DNA of 64,000 bases from Clostridiales bacterium (lineage in GTDB: Bacteria; Bacillota; Clostridia; Christensenellales; Borkfalkiaceae), in contig SVHW01000007.1 in assembly GCA_015055655.1 (NCBI GenBank), positions 1 to 64,000 on the forward strand, given 5' to 3'. The position numbers were made by a program, and so were the translations under genes. Position 1 is the first letter of the stretch. Every line of letters begins with the position of its first letter. Positions 61,514-64,000 of this stretch are shown piece after piece. Below the pieces are notes generated by a model that worked only from the letters and a program-made list of their open reading frames with translations, ran no database searches and was not told the origin of the DNA.

Positions 61514-63058
61514 TTATTTTATCGGCGCAGGCACGGGCACAATCTCGCCGTCGGCAAATTTTTCAATCAACGCCGACATCTTTTCCAAATCGTTATCCAC
61601 GACCGTCTTGAAACGAATCGGCTTATAACGTAATTCCATAAGGCTCTTGGGCGGTTTCATCGCCGTGAGCAAGTGCAAGCGTTTTACGCCTTTAAACGAA
61701 TCCTTCACGTCGTTGCCCGACAATGCGTACAAGACGTCTTGCGGGAATTTGTAAGGGTTCGCCGTAGAAAGCACGACGATAGGCGTTTCGTCAATAACTT
61801 CGCCGTCTTTGTCTTTTTTCAACGTATTGCGATACTGCCCGCAAACGGCAAGCGCAACGCCCGTATGCGTATCCATTGCGTAACCGAACTCGTCAAACGT
61901 TTCGTACATTGCCTCTATCGTGTCGTCTTCGCTGGCAAAGCCACCGAAGAATTCTTTATCCAATACGTCTTTCTCTTTCGCCGTAATTGCGTATTCCTTT
62001 TTCTCAGCTAAATCCGCCATACGTTGCGCCGTCAACTTCGCGTTTCTGCCGCTGATTTCAAAGAGCAATCTTTCTAAGTTGGACGAAATGAGAATATCCA
62101 TCGACGGGGACATCGTACGGAAGAAATTGCGCTTTACGTCGTATACGCCCTTTTTAAAGAAATCGGCAAGTACCCGATTGCGGTTGGACGCGCAAACGAG
62201 TTTTCTAACGGGCAAGCCCATTTGTTTTGCATACCAGCCCGCCAAAATATCCCCAAAATTGCCCGTAGGCACAACGAAATCAATCTCTTCGCCCATCTTG
62301 ATTTGTCTGGACGTCAATAAATCGACGTACGACGAGAAATAATAGGCGATTTGCGGCGCTAAACGCCCGAAGTTAATCGAGTTTGCGCTGGAAAGGCGAA
62401 CGCCTTTTTTCGCCATTGTTTCGTTGAATTCCGCCGAGGAGAACATTTTCTTTACGGCGCGCTGACAATCGTCAAAATTGCCTTTTACAGCTGCCACAAA
62501 AACGTTGTTGCCGTCTTGCGCGCACATTTGTAAACGTTGCATCTTCGCAACGCCTTCGTCGGGATAAAATACCGCTACTTTCGTGCCGGGTACGTCGCGG
62601 AAACCTTCTAACGCCGCTTTGCCCGTGTCACCGCTGGTGGCGGTGAGGATTAAAATTTCATCGTTGCAACCCGTAACTTCGCTGCTCTTTTTCAAAAGAT
62701 ACGGCAAAACGGTAAGCGCCATATCCTTAAAGGCGCAGGTAGGGCCGTGGAACAGCTCTAATACGTATAAATTACCGTTGACTTTGACAAGGGGAGCAGG
62801 GTCGTCCCCCGTAAAGGTTGCGTACGCCTTTTCGCAAATTTCGTTGAGATAATCTTGTCCCAAATCGTCCGCCAAATATTTTCCAAGCACGAACGCCGCG
62901 CGTTGCGCGTACGACATATCCCCCATAGAAAGCATCTCTTCTTGGGAAAGGACAGGGAATTTTTCGGGCACGTACAAACCGCCGTTATCCGCAAGCCCTT
63001 TTACAATCGCTTGCGCGCCCGTTACCTTTTCACCACCTCGCGTACTGATAAAATACAT
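61514..63058 (-). CDS. threonine synthase thrC: Threonine synthase
   Basis: PLP enzyme (514 residues) converting O-phosphohomoserine to threonine. The PLP Lys is in LFHGPTCAFKDMAL; TATSGDTGKAALEGF and VPTGNFGDILAGWYAKQMG bind the cofactor phosphate. Length and the N-terminal YFISTRGGEKVTGAQAIVKGLADNGGLY identify the long (E. coli/yeast-like) class. No thrB or hom gene is in the window, and no T-box leader is visible. A TTTAC-TGCG-GTAAA palindrome lies near 63085-63098 upstream of the ATG. Confidence 0.96.
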   Translation of the reverse strand: MYFISTRGGEKVTGAQAIVKGLADNGGLYVPEKFPVLSQEEMLSMGDMSYAQRAAFVLGKYLADDLGQDYLNEICEKAYATFTGDDPAPLVKVNGNLYVLELFHGPTCAFKDMALTVLPYLLKKSSEVTGCNDEILILTATSGDTGKAALEGFRDVPGTKVAVFYPDEGVAKMQRLQMCAQDGNNVFVAAVKGNFDDCQRAVKKMFSSAEFNETMAKKGVRLSSANSINFGRLAPQIAYYFSSYVDLLTSRQIKMGEEIDFVVPTGNFGDILAGWYAKQMGLPVRKLVCASNRNRVLADFFKKGVYDVKRNFFRTMSPSMDILISSNLERLLFEISGRNAKLTAQRMADLAEKKEYAITAKEKDVLDKEFFGGFASEDDTIEAMYETFDEFGYAMDTHTGVALAVCGQYRNTLKKDKDGEVIDETPIVVLSTANPYKFPQDVLYALSGNDVKDSFKGVKRLHLLTAMKPPKSLMELRYKPIRFKTVVDNDLEKMSALIEKFADGEIVPVPAPIK

Positions 63059-63205
63059 CTTTATTACCTACCTTTGCTGTTGTTTACCGCAGTAAATTGT
63101 TTTTATTCCTTTTTAACGGCTGAAAACACGCCAAAACAGGCAGAACCTCCCTCTGCCGTTTGACGTATGCGCCGTTTGTGTTATTTTTCGCTACTTTATA
63201 AAAAT

Positions 63206-63231
63206 CGCCGAACGGAAAAACCCGTTCGGCG
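63206..63231 (-). terminator. Terminator of the P-loop protein gene
   Basis: CGCCGAACGG / CCGTTCGGCG, a 10-bp stem followed on the minus strand by ATTTTTA. Confidence 0.85.
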
Positions 63232-63265
63232 TATTTTCCCTACTTAATATTACCCCGTTTTCTTA

Positions 63266-63673
63266 TTAAAGATACTTCGTCACGAAATCGGGCAATTCTT
63301 CCTTCGCCGCAGAAACGGATACCGTGATAACCATATTGTTGTTCTTCGCAACTTTGTCAAGCATATAGAAGAAAGCAGCCAATTCTGCAACGGGCTTGCC
63401 TGCAATACGGACAACGCCGTCGATAAATACGTACTCGTTATCGTGGTTGCCTGCAATAACGCCTTTTACAAAACCGCAAAGCGCCGCTTCGCCTGCAATA
63501 TCGTATTCGCTCGTGTCGATAAAACGCACTTCACGTTCTAAATCATACATATAGCGCTTGCTGTCGGTGATATAAATAAGATGACCTTTTGCTTCCGCCA
63601 CAGCGGCGTTTGCCGCGTCAATCATCATCTTGGTTTTTCCCGTGCCTTTTGCGCCGTAAATTACTTTAATCAT
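63266..63673 (-). CDS. Small P-loop ATPase-like protein
   Basis: A 135-residue cytosolic protein with an N-terminal Walker A (VIYGAKGTGKTKMMIDAAN), a Walker-B-like strand (EYVFIDGVVRI) and a further strand (NMVITVSVSA). Such compact P-loop proteins occur widely in Clostridia, sometimes annotated as PilT-like, but no pilus genes are nearby and the length allows only a minimal NTPase core. Function unknown. GGGAGGA precedes the ATG. Confidence 0.82.
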   Translation of the reverse strand: MIKVIYGAKGTGKTKMMIDAANAAVAEAKGHLIYITDSKRYMYDLEREVRFIDTSEYDIAGEAALCGFVKGVIAGNHDNEYVFIDGVVRIAGKPVAELAAFFYMLDKVAKNNNMVITVSVSAAKEELPDFVTKYL

Positions 63674-63675
63674 AA

Positions 63676-63745
63676 TGCAATCCTCCCAGATTTTTTCCTA
63701 CACCCGAACCTTGGAAGGGCTCCTAATTCAGGTTATCTATAGTTT
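63676..63745 (-). promoter_or_regulatory. Leader of the P-loop protein gene
   Basis: The transcribed leader can fold as ACCTGAA / TTCGGGT around an inner AAGG/CCTT stem, just before the ribosome-binding site. A TTGTGT-16-TATAGA promoter is possible upstream. No known riboswitch class was recognised. Confidence 0.35.
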
Positions 63746-63867
63746 ACCAAATTTCTCACACAATTTCAATACTTTTGGCAAAAATTTTTGCCCGTTTTCA
63801 CATTTTTTTTCGTTTTTTTCCACGAACGGCGCAACGCGCGTTTTTATACGCGTTTTCATTGAAAAAA

Positions 63868-63901
63868 TTTCGCCCTTTACGCGCAAACGTAAAGGGCGAA
63901 A
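63868..63901 (-). terminator. Terminator of the gene cut by the window end
   Basis: TTTCGCCCTTTACG / CGTAAAGGGCGAAA, a 14-bp perfect stem, followed on the minus strand by TTTTTT. Confidence 0.9.
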
Positions 63902-63933
63902 CTGTTTAATGTAATTGTTTTTCTTCTAGACGC

Positions 63934-64000
63934 TTATGCCGTTTTTACGCCTTGTATGTTATCGAAATGGAGCGTCCAAACTCCGGCACCTTCCACGGGA
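63934..64000 (-). CDS. C-terminal end of a truncated gene
   Basis: An open minus-strand frame entering from the right edge reads PVEGAGVWTLHFDNIQGVKT and then Ala and stop (TAA at 63936-63934). It is followed by a strong terminator. Too little is present for identification. Confidence 0.5.
   Translation of the reverse strand, partial: PVEGAGVWTLHFDNIQGVKTA

Noticed and set aside
63059-63265. T-box leader before thrC
   Set aside because: No GGTGGNACCGCG-type antiterminator sequence or terminator pair; only a small palindrome near the start.
63266-63673. PilT twitching-motility ATPase
   Set aside because: Only a minimal P-loop core is present and there are no pilus genes nearby; a generic small P-loop protein is the safer description.

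Overview
The window looks like chromosomal DNA of an anaerobic, low-to-mid GC member of the Bacillota (Clostridia), probably an uncultured gut-type lineage. The evidence is the Bacillus/Clostridium-like order yicC-gmk-rpoZ-priA-def-fmt-rsmB-rlmN-rpe next to rpmB, asp23, fakA and recG; consensus sigma-A promoters (TTGACA-17-TATAAT); anaerobe enzymes (desulfoferrodoxin, flavin reductase-rubredoxin fusion, indolepyruvate:ferredoxin oxidoreductase); and a Gram-positive lipoprotein. Nearly all genes are on the minus strand.

Layout. 1-2.2 kb: repeated terminator-like elements, then two plus-strand genes (a QueG-like Fe-S protein and an anion permease). 2.2-11.6 kb: one long arginine operon, argG-H-C-J-B-D-F, followed by an aldose-1-epimerase-like gene and a DUF1653 gene. 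It covers glutamate to arginine apart from carbamoyl-phosphate synthesis. 11.7-15.7 kb: metF, a stand-alone methionine synthase reactivation protein, and a metH lacking that domain. 15.8-17.6 kb: divergent trmO, then minD with a small MinE-like gene. 17.8-23.3 kb: a giant 1823-residue lipoprotein with 17 Cys-rich repeats and a C-terminal sugar-type solute-binding domain. 23.4-37.3 kb: hisIE, recG, fakA, asp23, rpmB and the translation/replication housekeeping run. 37.5-39.6 kb: an accessory islet (zinc-ribbon/CFI-box protein, two palindromic operators, a ten-unit 38-bp tandem array, an XRE regulator and hairpin repeats). 39.6-46 kb: ligA, pcrA, rpsU, the rubredoxin fusion and superoxide reductase. 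46.1-53.9 kb: ten closely packed genes including luxS, an ATP-grasp ligase and an aryl-pyruvate oxidation module (iorA, iorB, paaK, ACT protein, thioesterase). 54-64 kb: a pseudouridine synthase, a pseudo-rhomboid, a small conserved protein, a retron, a scar at the 3' end of rlmD, rlmD, a membrane/J-like/DUF5685 trio, thrC, a small P-loop protein and a gene cut by the window end.

The main discovery candidate is the retron at about 56.2-57.4 kb. It has a consensus promoter, a 257-nt non-coding RNA bounded by a perfect 10-bp a1/a2 inverted repeat, two adjacent msr-type hairpins, a long msd-type hairpin, and a reverse transcriptase carrying the retron hallmarks NAxxH and VTG. It lies beside a partial duplication of the rlmD 3' end that resembles an integration scar. 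Other notable items are the giant repeat lipoprotein, an XRE-type operator that exactly fills a promoter spacer, a HisIE whose HisI half has lost metal ligands, (near-)leaderless promoters, and several families of hairpin-bearing intergenic repeats.
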